Counted from the stretch's first letter, positions 1 through 8,093 are shown. The stretch: DNA of 20,960 nucleotides from Silene noctiflora (GCA_009801015.1 VHZZ01000083.1:330274-351233), one strand, 5' to 3'. Made by a program: numbers and translations. The notes: generated by a model from the sequence alone, not told the origin.

Positions 1-1
1 T

Positions 2-379
2 CGGAGGTAGTCCTTGGTAAGGTGCCTCGGAGTATGGAGGTGTTACACCATCTTCTAATCCTCTAGTGTCCAGACCAAGTATTGTACTAGTCTGGTCAGG
101 AGATTGTCCACTAACCTGATTAGCAGTACAAGAGATCTCAGATGTTAACCCAGGGTCATCCATCAAGGTAAAGTCAAGATGGGTCAATTCTACCTCAACA
201 TTTGTAGTCTCAGTAGGTGTAACCTTTATGAGTGAAGAATCCTCATTGTTCTTTTCTATAGAAGAGATTGTCTCTTCCTCAATAGGAGAAAGAACCCCAA
301 AAGCATTTGCAATTATAATAGAAGCAACTGGAGTTGATGTAGATGAGCCAGCTCTCTTCAAGGCTAAGCTTATTAAAGT
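2..379 (-). pseudogene. Partial ORF, probable LINE ORF1-like linker region
   Basis: An uninterrupted frame of 126 codons runs on the minus strand from just after a TAA at 382-380 to the window edge. It has no ATG at its upstream end, so it is a truncated or internal fragment. The translation is rich in Ser, Thr, Pro, Glu and Asp and includes RAGSSTSTPVAS, NAFGVLSPIEEE and LTHLDFTLMDDPG. This Ser/Thr/Pro-rich style with an 'NxFxVL' motif resembles the linker between the gag-like/zinc-knuckle part and the endonuclease of plant L1-type LINEs. That is a family impression, not a residue-level match. It has the same orientation as the RNase H fragment at 800-1464, but on the minus strand it lies downstream of it, so the two are not one collinear element. 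It could also be an exon of an unrecognised host gene. Confidence 0.4.
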
Positions 380-442
380 TTATAAATTAGATTTTAATTA
401 TTATTTTCGTAAAAACTCAAATTTAACCAAACTTATATGTAA

Positions 443-612
443 TGTTTTTGAGTTTTATTATAATTCTTGAGTTTAATGTTTAAGTGAATGAACTCATAAA
501 CTTTATAGTATAATTTATAATTTATAAAATAAAAAAAAAAAACCAAAAACTTTATTATAATGCTCATAAACTATACAACTGATGGTAGTACATCGGATGT
601 ACAATCTACTTA
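443..612. repeat. AT-rich MITE-like repeat, copy 1 (5'-truncated)
   Basis: The segment around 445-475 (gagttttattataattcttg) recurs almost unchanged near 2788-2815. The right end near 588-612 (gtagtacatcggatgtac) aligns with gtaatacatcaaatgcg near 2976-2993. The two segments therefore look like diverged copies of one short element with a 'tacatcNNatg' terminus. Copy 1 lacks the left terminus seen in copy 2. No coding capacity is visible. Confidence 0.5.
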
Positions 613-642
613 CTGAACTGAAAAAGCTATAAACTACTATTA

Positions 643-800
643 TACTCCCTTCGTCTCGATTATTTGTTTACCTTTAGTTACACGAGGATCAAGATGAGAT
701 GGATGATCAAATAACTTAAAAAAAAAAATAACATTTCGAAATTAGAAAGGTAAATAAATGACTGAAACATCCAAAAATAAAAAGGGTAAACAAATAATTA
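643..800. mobile_element. Stowaway-type MITE, right terminus truncated
   Basis: A TA dinucleotide (643-644) is followed by CTCCCTTCGTCTCG and ATTATTTGTTTACC, the usual start of plant Tc1/mariner-derived Stowaway elements. At 783-799 the inverted partner GGTAAACAAATAAT is present, so the inner parts of both terminal inverted repeats pair. The outer 14 or so bases of the right terminus (the GAAGGGAG-type end) are missing and are replaced by the end of the retroelement fragment. The element is about 155 bp, with no ORF of its own. Confidence 0.65.
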
Positions 801-1464
801 AACGGTTAACGCGATCGGTTAACGCGATCAACTCCTTGCAGCGTTGAACTAAAGGGCGAAGATTGCCACTAATCAGACCTTCATTGCGAAAGAAACTAAC
901 ACATGGTTTATTATCCATGTGAATAAGAAGACGAGGGATTCGAAGGGTTCTTGCGTGCTCCAAACCAACTAATAAGGCTCGCATTTCCGCCCGCATAGAT
1001 GTGCAAATACCACTAGAGAAAAGGTAAGCTGAAATAAAATTACCCGCTTCATCACGAAGGATACCGCCACATCCAACTAGCCCCGGATTCCCACGCGAAG
1101 CACCATTCGAATTGAGCAAAACCCAGCCATGAGGAGGTGGTTGCCATCGTATATGTCGTTCTACTCGAGAAGTACCAGGTGTAGGAATGAAGAGGGAGTA
1201 AGGGTCGAAGGCATGTTTTGATATCTCAAATTGACGATGAAGGAAGGAAACAAGATCTGTAGGGTTATCCATAGTTTTGCCAAATACGATAGGGCAGTGA
1301 CGTAACAAATGGTCTGTAGTCTCATCAGCTGACTGACATCGTGGGCAAAGGGGGTCGTCGGACAACCCACGCTTGACTCGATTATATTTAGTCATAAGAC
1401 GGTCATGTGTTGCGAGCCAAATGAACATACGAATACGGTGTTGGACTGGGAGCTTCCAAATGAG
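800..1464 (-). pseudogene. LINE fragment: reverse-transcriptase zinc-binding region plus RNase H domain
   Basis: Minus-strand translation, open from about 1464 to beyond 800, begins LIWKLPVQHRIRMFIWLATH, the zf-RVT region found after the reverse transcriptase in plant L1-type LINEs. CPRC and HLLRHC supply the C-x2-C and H-x4-C zinc ligands. After a 50-residue linker comes an RNase H domain of the plant RVT_3 type: WVLLNSNGASRGNPG, GCGGILRDEAGN, RAEMRALLVGLEHA and HMDNKPCV. The Glu and the second Asp of the catalytic set are present. The first, normally in 'lNtDGa', is Asn (NSNGA), so the nuclease is probably dead. The domain stops before its C-terminal part, at the MITE. The start at 1428 is only an internal Met; the homology extends upstream to the border of the direct repeat at 1461. 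Fragment, not a functional gene. Confidence 0.85.
803..828. repeat. Tandem duplication of a 13-mer
   Basis: The 13-mer cggttaacgcgat occurs twice in direct succession at 803-815 and 816-828, exactly where the RNase H homology fades and the MITE remnant ends. It may be a repair or slippage footprint of the junction. Confidence 0.9.
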
Positions 1465-1784
1465 TATTGTACATTATAATATTCGTGATTAACAACACCG
1501 ACAATTACATCGATAACAAGCCATGACGGAGCTAGGAGATCACTAAAACTATAATAAAATTGTTGCCCAATAACTCGGATAAAATTGTTTGGAACAAATA
1601 TTATTAAGTGGAGAATTAGATGCAAATGATGAAAAACCAAGGCCAATGATTTCCACGAATATTATGTTTCAATCATTGTTTCTTTCCGGTCACCACGGCC
1701 TTAACATTTGGTATCCAAACCCGTATTTATATTTCGAATCATACAAATTCTTTGGCTATGCACGAATCAAATGACACCTACTAT
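1461..1784. repeat. 325-bp direct repeat, copy 1
   Basis: This segment recurs at 3906-4236 in the same orientation with roughly 90% identity by eye. Shared blocks include attataatattcgtgatta, gaacaaatattattaagtgg and ccttaacatttggtatccaa. The left border coincides with the end of the LINE fragment. A 61-residue frame (1589-1774) exists inside, but the second copy carries a stop within it, so it is not supported as coding. Identity of the repeat is unknown. It could be a transposon internal segment or a segment duplicated by a Helitron. Confidence 0.92.
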
Positions 1785-2174
1785 TAAACATTATCTTTAT
1801 TTGATTATTCGAAATCTCACTTTAAAAACTCTAAACCACAACTACGAATCTACGATATAAAATGTAAAAAACATTTCGGTATGATATAATATTAAAATAA
1901 TCACATCCACCGTCTTTGGGAGTTGTAAAAGTAAAATGAAAAGATTTTAAATTATCAAGCATTAATTTTCAAAAGAGACGGCTTCTCAATGGTGTATAAT
2001 GTTTACGTGAGACCTCTCATGTAACATAACTAGTTATTATCGATGTTACCGTTTTTTTTTTTGTTAATTACTAATTAAGTAAATATTATGTCTCACACAA
2101 ATACATAATCATACTAATTTAAGTTAAAAGACCGTTTTTCAAGAGACTCGCCTCCATCAATCATTAATTCATCA
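1785..2174. other. AT-rich intergenic stretch without a gene
   Basis: No plausible ORF. The stretch contains 'gagac'-rich pieces (agagacggcttctcaatgg near 1974-1992, gtgagacctctcatg near 2007-2021, caagagactcgcc near 2140-2152) that resemble remnants of a short repeat with 'gagacgg' termini. Element borders could not be set. Confidence 0.5.
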
Positions 2175-2712
2175 TCCTCCTTACTACTAAAACTCTCAAT
2201 AGTTTTCCTTCCAAAAGATGCTAAAATAAGAAACAAAAGTTTGTTTTTATTAAATTATTATCTTTTAATTAATATATAATTTTTTAATCATTATAATCTT
2301 TTTTTAACTAAATTATAATTTTTAAATTAAAATAAAACAAAATTGGTATAAATCTAAAAATTCGTATAAGGAAAAACTATAAATTGATATTATTAGTTTC
2401 GTATAAAAAAAAATTACCACGTACTTAATTCGTATAAAAAATTTATGAACTGATATTAATTTCGTGACAACAAAGTTCTTTAACACTATTTGAGAAATTT
2501 TTTAAATTGAAAACATTATTTTTGTGGTAAAAAAATTCATTAATATACAATTTTTGTGACTTTAGTCAATTCTCTTGAGTAGTTTTCCATTTCAATTTTT
2601 CATCCTTATTAAAATATGAAAAATTAATGTATCAATTTTAAATCTATAAATAATAAATTATAAACTAAATGATCTAAAAATACCGCACATGCATGCGCAG
2701 GATCTATACTAG
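2175..2712 (+). mobile_element. Non-autonomous Helitron-like element (same family as 5416-5915)
   Basis: The 5' end TCCTCCTTACTACTAAAAC matches the 5' end of the 5416-5915 element (TCCCCCATACTACTAAAAG). The 3' end has a GC-rich self-complementary stretch (gcacatgcatgcgc, about 2684-2697) followed by AGGATCTATACTAG|T, as expected of Helitron 3' termini (hairpin, then CTAG, host T). The inside is AT-rich noncoding and shares attaaaataaaa...ttggtat blocks with the later element. There are no terminal inverted repeats and no target-site duplication, which suits Helitrons. About 538 bp, noncoding. Confidence 0.65.
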
Positions 2713-2749
2713 TTAGTCTTAGTCATTACTAGGGGAATATACAGTTTAT

Positions 2750-2999
2750 AGTCTATACATCAGATGTAGTATATCTGATTGTGTACTTTTTGAGTTCTAT
2801 TATAATTTTTTTGAGTTTTACTTTAAATATTATGAGCTTTAGCATAAAAAATTTGAGCACGTTCACTTTAAACTTTAAACTAAAAATATATACAATATTG
2901 CTCGAAAACTAGACATATAAATTTAAGTATGCTCAGAAAAAATGCATGTATAGTCAATAACTAAAAAAATTTGAGGTAATACATCAAATGCGTAATCCT
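2750..2999. repeat. AT-rich MITE-like repeat, copy 2
   Basis: Left end atacatcagatgtagta (2755-2771) and right end gtaatacatcaaatgcgtaa (2976-2995) are imperfect inverted repeats of each other. The inner block ttttgagttctattataatt matches the 443-612 repeat. About 250 bp with no ORF. Class unknown; the length and termini suit a degenerate MITE. Confidence 0.5.
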
Positions 3000-3058
3000 T
3001 TTTCTTGCACGGGGAGGTAAGGAGGTCATCACTCATCATAGTAGCATTATCTCATCTA

Positions 3059-3870
3059 TCTATATATAATAATTAAAACACAAACTAAACACTTATCTAA
3101 TTGCCACATCAACTTATCTAGCTTGGTAAGCCACATTATTACCATTTATTATTTAAAAAAAATAAAAAATATTAATTATATTTGTAGCATTAAATACAAA
3201 TTAGAGCATAATAAACATTGAAATTTGGATTTTTATTTTAAAGTAGACTATACAACATCAAAATAAAAATAAAATTTAAATTTTTAGGTTTGATTGTAAA
3301 AATCAGTTATACGATAAATAAAAACCATATTACATCACTCTATGTTTTACGATGTTTGTAAATGCTATCCTCTCTTTTGTTGTGTATCTCCTTAATTTTA
3401 ATAAATTAGATGCATAAGGAGCACTTAAAAATTAATGTCTTAACGTAATTTATCAAATAACATCCTCAAATATTATAATAGCGTAAAAAAATTAATATAT
3501 CGCGTGACACTATAATTGCTCATACAATCACACACTTCCAAACTTTATTACAAAGATATAGGAAAACATTGGTATCAAATATACATTTGATGTTAATTTT
3601 ATATCACAATTATTAACGTTGAAGCAAGTAGCTCTAGGTTAAATTTGTACATTATTACATCTACTTGNCCGTCTAATATTTATAATATTGTGAAATTGAA
3701 AATAAATATGTTGTTTTACTTTTTGCCATAATACATGAACAACAATTCATTGCGTGTCAATGGAAGCAATAAATATGTCAATATGTACCAAACAAACGAG
3801 ATTATGTTATGCGTGTGCTTACACAAGTAATTCCAAACGCACTCGTGATTTTCACGAGTACAAAGACTAG
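3059..3870 (+). mobile_element. Non-autonomous Helitron-like element (second family)
   Basis: The 5' end TCTATATATAATAATTAAAA follows an A. The 3' end is a perfect hairpin ACTCGTGA-TTT-TCACGAGT (3841-3859), a short spacer ACAAAGA, then CTAG (3867-3870) before a T. This matches Helitron structure: 5' TC, 3' stem about 10 nt before CTRG, insertion between A and T. Near the 5' end, 'tgccacatcaacttatctagcttgg' style sequence is typical of plant Helitron 5' regions. About 812 bp, noncoding; contains an unresolved base at 3668. Confidence 0.7.
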
Positions 3871-3905
3871 TTAGTTTTAATAGCTACTCATCTATTGTAA
3901 ATAGG

Positions 3906-4236
3906 TGAGTATCGTAGATTATTATAATATTCGTGATTAATAACATAGAAAATTACATCGATAACAAGCAATGACGGAGTCAGAAGATCACTAAAACTAT
4001 AATTAAATTGTTGCCCAATAACTCTAGATAAAATTGTTTGGAACAAATATTATTAAGTGGAGAATTAGATGCAAATAATCAAAAGCCAAGGCCAATGATT
4101 TCCACGAATATTATGTTCCAATCATTGTTTCTTTTCGGTCTCCACGGCCTTAACATTTGGTATCCAAACCCGAATTTTTAACATTTCGAATCATACAAAC
4201 TCTTTGGCTATGCACGAATCAATTAACAGCTACTTT
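3906..4236. repeat. 325-bp direct repeat, copy 2
   Basis: Near-copy of 1461-1784 in the same orientation. It is bounded on the left by the 3' end of the 3059-3870 Helitron-like element (35 bp away) and on the right by an inverted Helitron-like 3' end at 4247. Small indels and substitutions distinguish the copies. Relative to copy 1, a stop codon appears in the shared short frame. Confidence 0.92.
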
Positions 4237-4246
4237 TGGAAATCAA

Positions 4247-4280
4247 CTAGCTTTTGCACCCGTGATTTCACGGGTGCCTT
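4247..4280 (-). mobile_element. Helitron-like 3' terminus on the minus strand
   Basis: Read on the minus strand, a perfect 10-bp stem (GCACCCGTGA/TCACGGGTGC, 4256-4277) is followed by AAAAG and CTAG (4250-4247), then T. This is a Helitron 3' end. The matching 5' end to the right could not be identified before the next element begins at 4730, so only the terminus is annotated. Confidence 0.65.
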
Positions 4281-4729
4281 TGAAATTAACTGTTTAAGTT
4301 TATATATGACCGTAATCTCATTAGTATGAAACATGTTGACATTTTTATTAGTTGTTAACAAAGACTTAAAAAAAAAAATAATCACCCGACTTATAATTCA
4401 TATAGTTTGGTGAGAATCGTGATATTTTAATATCTATTTTTATATAATTTAAGATATTATATGGGCAAGTGAATGAATACCGGAGGAAAGTAATACGGAA
4501 CTGCTTAATTGGAAAATGAGAACTATGATAAAAAAAAAAATTAACCGTGTTAATTGAATAAGCGGTAGGTCCGTTGCTCATTTTGATCATTGGCCACTAT
4601 TCTTTACTTTTAATATGTTTCTCATATATTTTCATTATTTCATCACTAATCGTTTCAATTTCACACGAGCACCACTTATCGTAGGTCGTGATTTTTTTTT
4701 TTTTAAATTGCATTAAATTGTTCTTTTCA
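4281..4729. other. AT-rich stretch, no gene; body of the 4247 element presumed
   Basis: Contains only a 74-codon minus-strand frame (4366-4590) with no recognisable protein character, plus poly-A/T tracts (4369-4378, 4693-4704). It may be the body of the minus-strand Helitron-like element ending at 4247, later interrupted by the palindrome at 4730. Confidence 0.4.
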
Positions 4730-5258
4730 CTAGTACAGATCCCGCGTCATTGCGCGGTATATAGAGTTTTTTATTTTTATAGTGTATTAAATTTGCACAC
4801 CATAAATATTTAATATTTCTCTCTTTTGTATTTTGATATGAAACAAACAATTTGAAATGGAAAATTAATCAAAGAGAATTAAGTTAAGGTGTGATTTTTT
4901 TTTAAATGAATTTTTTTGTCATGAAACTAATAGTAAATATTAAATATGTGTCAAATTATTATCTACATTAATATATTATTGCATTATTAAAAAATTTAAC
5001 AACATCTACAGTAATATATTTTTGCATTATTCAAAAAATTAGCAACTTATAGTTTATAGTTTAAAACCAATTTTAATTTATTTTAATGAAAAATCATAAT
5101 TATGAATTTAATTAAATGATTAGAGTTTAATTATAAGAATATATTCATTGAAAATATAATAATGTAATGAAATAAAGTTTTACTTATTGCCTTATTTAAC
5201 TAGATGTCATTTGGAGGGAAAGCTAAGAGAATTTTTATTCTCTTCGTAGTAAGGGGGA
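4730..5258 (-). mobile_element. Helitron-like element, left arm of palindrome
   Basis: On the minus strand the element starts TCCCCCTTACTACGAAGAG (5258 downward) and ends with hairpin CCGCG-caatga-CGCGG, then GATCTGTACTAG (4730) followed by T. It is an inverted near-copy of 5416-5915: the innermost 90 bases of the two arms differ at only a handful of positions, with more divergence outward. It carries a 43-bp tandem duplication absent from the other arm. No coding capacity. Confidence 0.7.
4961..5046. repeat. 43-bp tandem duplication inside the left arm
   Basis: Two 43-base units, 4961-5003 and 5004-5046, both start atctaca and end caac, and differ at five positions. The right palindrome arm has only one equivalent unit, so the arms diverged after the inversion. 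Confidence 0.88.
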
Positions 5259-5415
5259 CTAGTACAAATCCCGCGCATATAATACACGGTATATAGAGTT
5301 TTGTTAATCTAGTCTAGCTCATCAAATATTTTACTTATAGTAAGGGTGCACAAGCTAGTTGATTTAGTAACAAAACTCTATATACCGCGTATTATATGCG
5401 CGAGATCTGTACTAG
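5259..5415. mobile_element. Central foldback with a Helitron-like 3' end on each side
   Basis: The left 50 bases (CTAGTACAAATCCCGCGC through ATAGAGTTTTGTTA, to about 5306) are the reverse complement, with few mismatches, of the last 50 bases (from TAACAAAACTCTATAT at about 5367 to GATCTGTACTAG at 5415). The arms are joined by a loop of about 60 bp. Both outer ends are hairpin-plus-CTAG 3' termini. The flanking arms begin with TC immediately after each CTAG, so three units are joined with no spacer. Confidence 0.75.
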
Positions 5416-5915
5416 TCCCCCATACTACTAAAAGAACAAAAATTCTCTTAGCTTTCCCTCGAAATGACATCTAGTTAAATAAGGCAATAAGTAAAACTTT
5501 ATTTCATTACATTATTATATTTTCAATGAATATATTCTTAACTCTAATCTTTTAATTAAATTCATAATTATGATTTTTTCATTAAAATAAAATAACGTTG
5601 GTATTAAACTATAAACTATAAGTTGTTAAATTTTTCGGTAATGCAATAATTATTATTGTAGAAAATAACTAGACACATACTTATTATTAGCTTCATGAAA
5701 AAAAACGAAAAAAAAAAAAAAAAACATTAAAAATAAATTCACAACTTAACTTAATTCTCTTTGATTAATTTTCCATCTCAATTTTTTTTTGTTTCATATC
5801 AAAATGCAATGAAATATTAAATATTAATGCGTAGCAAGTTTAAAAAGTATAAATAATACACTAAAAAAATAAAAACTCTATATACCGCGTATTATATACG
5901 TGGGATCTGTACTAG
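5416..5915 (+). mobile_element. Helitron-like element, right arm of palindrome
   Basis: Starts TCCCCCATACTACTAAAAG directly after the CTAG at 5412-5415. Ends with CCGCGTATTATATACGTGG hairpin-like sequence, GATCTGTACTAG (5912-5915) and T. About 500 bp, AT-rich, includes a poly-A run near 5708-5725. Same family as 2175-2712 and, inverted, 4730-5258. Non-autonomous: no Rep/helicase coding. Confidence 0.7.
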
Positions 5916-6399
5916 TTTATTATTAAGGAAATATGGTATACAAACTAGAAAGTGGCCGAGTCCTAACTTTATTCGTTAACCCACTCAGTCGATTCCTTAT
6001 TCTTTCAACCATATGCATGATCGAGGTGATGGAGAGCATCCTGTACGTACCCATCATTAACACTTGCCTCTCAAGTCTCATCATAAATACCAATCCAACA
6101 TTCATTGGCTTTACCAAATCAATTTAAGTGTGTAGCATTTCTTAGCTTATTATTTCCATTCTACCACCTCATTTCTCAAGGTATTCTCTTTCTCCTTACT
6201 TAGTGTTCTAATAACTATCCTATATTGGTTTTTGTTTAGGGTACACGTCAGAAAAACCGTTATATATCTCTTGGTTTTACATTTTAACTATAGATCGACC
6301 AGGTTCTCAAATAAAAAATAAAGAAAATAAAATTATACTCCTTGTGAGATTATGTTCATCCCATTTTATTTATTTATACAATGTCGAAGCTAGAGCTGT
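5916..6399. other. Intergenic, no supported gene
   Basis: Two mutually antisense 64-codon frames occur at 5923-6127. Neither has recognisable features and neither is supported. A CACGT core lies at 6244-6248 (tacacgtcag), about 740 bp upstream of the JIP-like start; any regulatory role is speculative. Confidence 0.5.
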
Positions 6400-6715
6400 G
6401 TATTGTAACGGGCCAATCGGCCCAGCCTGGTTTCGTTGGCCAATTTTCAGTGCCCCTACCATCCCATGGGTCAGCCCGGTGTCATCCTCAGGCCTGGCTA
6501 GTGCTGCAACTTCCTCGGCCCGGCCCGGCCCGGTCCAAACAATAATAAAAAAACATGAAGGCTCAGTCCAGCCTGGTCTGGTCCGCTACTCAGTGGAGGC
6601 GGGGGTGGGCTTGACCAAACCAACCCGACATTAGCCCGGTCCTGATTTAGTGTTGTGCGGTCGTGCCTGGGCTGTTAGCACTCGGGCCAACCTTCCCGGC
6701 CCCTTGCCCTAAGTT
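6400..6715. repeat. GC-rich GGCCCG-type repeat block
   Basis: Abrupt change from about 30% to well over 50% GC, with many GGCCCG/CGGGCC/GCCCGG motifs (cggcccggcccggcccggtc around 6516-6535), bounded by 'agagctgtgtattg' on the left and 'aagttgacacctgtt' on the right. This style, GGCCCG-rich with a 'ggtgtcaa' end when read on the minus strand, is familiar from short plant DNA transposons, possibly hAT-like. A 96-codon plus frame (6344-6634) across it has low-complexity composition and is not called a gene. Confidence 0.5.
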
Positions 6716-6983
6716 GACACCTGTTCCATATATTTTCATTAACAAATATTACTACTTTTCTTGAAAAGTTTGTGAAATTATTTTTAATAATACGTGTAAA
6801 TTAATTAATTTCACCGGATTTTCCTAAAATTTACCACTTTGCGCATGATATATTCATCTTTATTACCCAAAACTCAAATTCATAAAATGATACCATATCA
6901 AAATTCTGGCCTTAAAACGTCCAAATCATCAAAATCTTTGTTTTGTGTTTGTAGATTTTGGCAAGGGTGTGTGACATTGAACA

Positions 6984-7685
6984 ATGGCTTCAACACAAAT
7001 GGGCAACATGGACAAAGAAGTTGCAGAAATAACAAAGATGGAAGTGACGAAGAGGATGAACATGGAACCGAAAATCAAGAATCAACCCGGGGTGGTAGCG
7101 TCTATTAGAAATAATCGCGGCAAAACTTTAAGATTGTACGCAACCACGAGTTGGACCGGGAATTTCCATACGGTGCCAATCGGGTCACTCAAAGTCGGTG
7201 AAAAGGCCCTGTTTTCCCACAATGGCTCTAAGGGTGCACTCATCTATGGTCAACATACCGATGTTTGTAACCCTGCTGGATACCTCTTGGCCTGGTCCAT
7301 ATCCAATGGCCCTCTCCGGGTACTTATTACTCCCTCGCTTTTTAATTCTTTCCGTTTTTGGCTTTCTTAACATCTGCTCAGCGAGCACACTGGCACATGT
7401 TAGAAAAAACCTTTTAATAACAGACCGAGCTGTAAAAAACACCAAAAGTCGTTTGTTATGAGGGGCTAATTTTTTGTGGAAATTTGTTTCAAGGTATATG
7501 TGAAATGTGGACCACTGTCACAAGTGTACTACAATGGCTGGGAAACTGAGGCTTTCGCAAATCTCAATTGTTCCGGTACTGAGAGTTCTGCCAAGGACAG
7601 CCGCACAAAAAGCAGCGTCCAAGCTCGAATCCAGGACGGAAGTGTGACATTCCCATTGGGTGCCATTATAGGGAGCTTCTCCTAG
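6984..7685 (+). CDS. 23 kDa jasmonate-induced protein-like protein
   Basis: Two exons: 6984-7319 and 7494-7685, with intron 7320-7493 (GTACTT...TTTCAAG), phase 0, giving 175 residues. The start is chosen because AACAATGGC is a strong plant initiation context and nothing similar lies in frame upstream. Residues about 30-175 form a beta-rich domain: GVVASIRNNRGKTLRLYA, SWTGNFHTVPIGSLKVGEKA, FSHNGSKGALIYG, GYLLAWSISNGPLR, then exon 2 VYVKCGPLSQVYYNGW and the C-terminal VQARIQDGSVTFPLGAII. The pattern of a polar strand pair, 'W.G....PIG.L..GE.A.F.H.GSKGA..YG', is that of the jasmonate-induced protein family (barley JIP-23; Atriplex homolog). No signal peptide or membrane segment is visible, so it is probably cytosolic. 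The family is induced by jasmonate or salt stress; biochemical function is not established. Possible poly(A) signal AATAAT at 7763. It converges on the corepressor gene downstream. Confidence 0.8.
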
Positions 7686-7918
7686 CCGTATGAAACTTAT
7701 GCCGTTTCATTTGATTGTACTAAAGACATACAGACGATACAGTACCACCAACTCGATTGAAAAATAATGTCAATACGAAGTTGAGATCATGTTATATATT
7801 TGTGTTATTGTGATATACTGATATATTGTTGCATTGAGTTCGGTAGGAATTCTGACGAAGAGTCATGTTTCTTCAATATCGGTCACCAATTCACCAAAAT
7901 GCACATCTATACAAATAC

Positions 7919-8018
7919 CGTAGTTGGTAAAGCCATGATAAGTGGTGTTCATGATCTGGGTTCAAATCCCGTCAACATAAAAATAGCCCTTGAGGCTCCA
8001 TTTACACCGGAAAAAAAA
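7919..8018 (+). mobile_element. tRNA-related SINE-like element
   Basis: TAGTTGGTAAAGCC (7921-7934) resembles an internal pol III box A, and GGTTCAAATCC (7959-7969) matches box B, about 25 bases apart. GGG-TTCAAAT-CCC forms a short T-arm. The unit ends in a run of A (8011-8018) after a tRNA-unrelated tail (atagcccttgaggctcc), as in plant SINEs. The 5' part of the tRNA head appears shortened. It sits between the convergent JIP-like and corepressor genes. Confidence 0.5.
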
Positions 8019-8093
8019 TACTCCTGTTCTAATTAAGAGACCTAGTCATATGCAAATCTAATTCAGACTATACCATGTAACAAGCTAATTCAG

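Larger units (their letters stand above)
4730..5915. repeat. 1.19-kb near-perfect palindrome
   Basis: The left arm (4730 to about 5306) is the reverse complement of the right arm (about 5367 to 5915), apart from the 43-bp duplication and scattered substitutions and indels, around a loop of about 60 bp. A transcript across it in either direction would fold into a long hairpin. Confidence 0.88.

Noticed and set aside
1589-1774. 61-codon ORF in direct repeat copy 1
   Set aside because: Copy 2 has a stop in the equivalent frame and there is no family resemblance.
3668-3668. Ambiguous base n
   Set aside because: A sequencing or assembly uncertainty inside a noncoding Helitron-like element; it affects no call.
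4730-5915. A microRNA precursor
   Set aside because: The hairpin is far too long and its arms end in Helitron-type termini; it is better read as inverted transposon copies, although it may yield small interfering RNAs.
5923-6127. Overlapping 64-codon frames on both strands
   Set aside because: They are mirror frames without protein-like features, splice support or family resemblance.
7921-7975. A functional tRNA gene
   Set aside because: Box A/B-like motifs are present, but there is no acceptor stem, the D arm is shortened and no anticodon loop of proper spacing can be drawn.
7800-8036. 78-codon plus-strand ORF
   Set aside because: Its second half is the SINE-like element (tRNA-like head and tail), so it is a chance frame.
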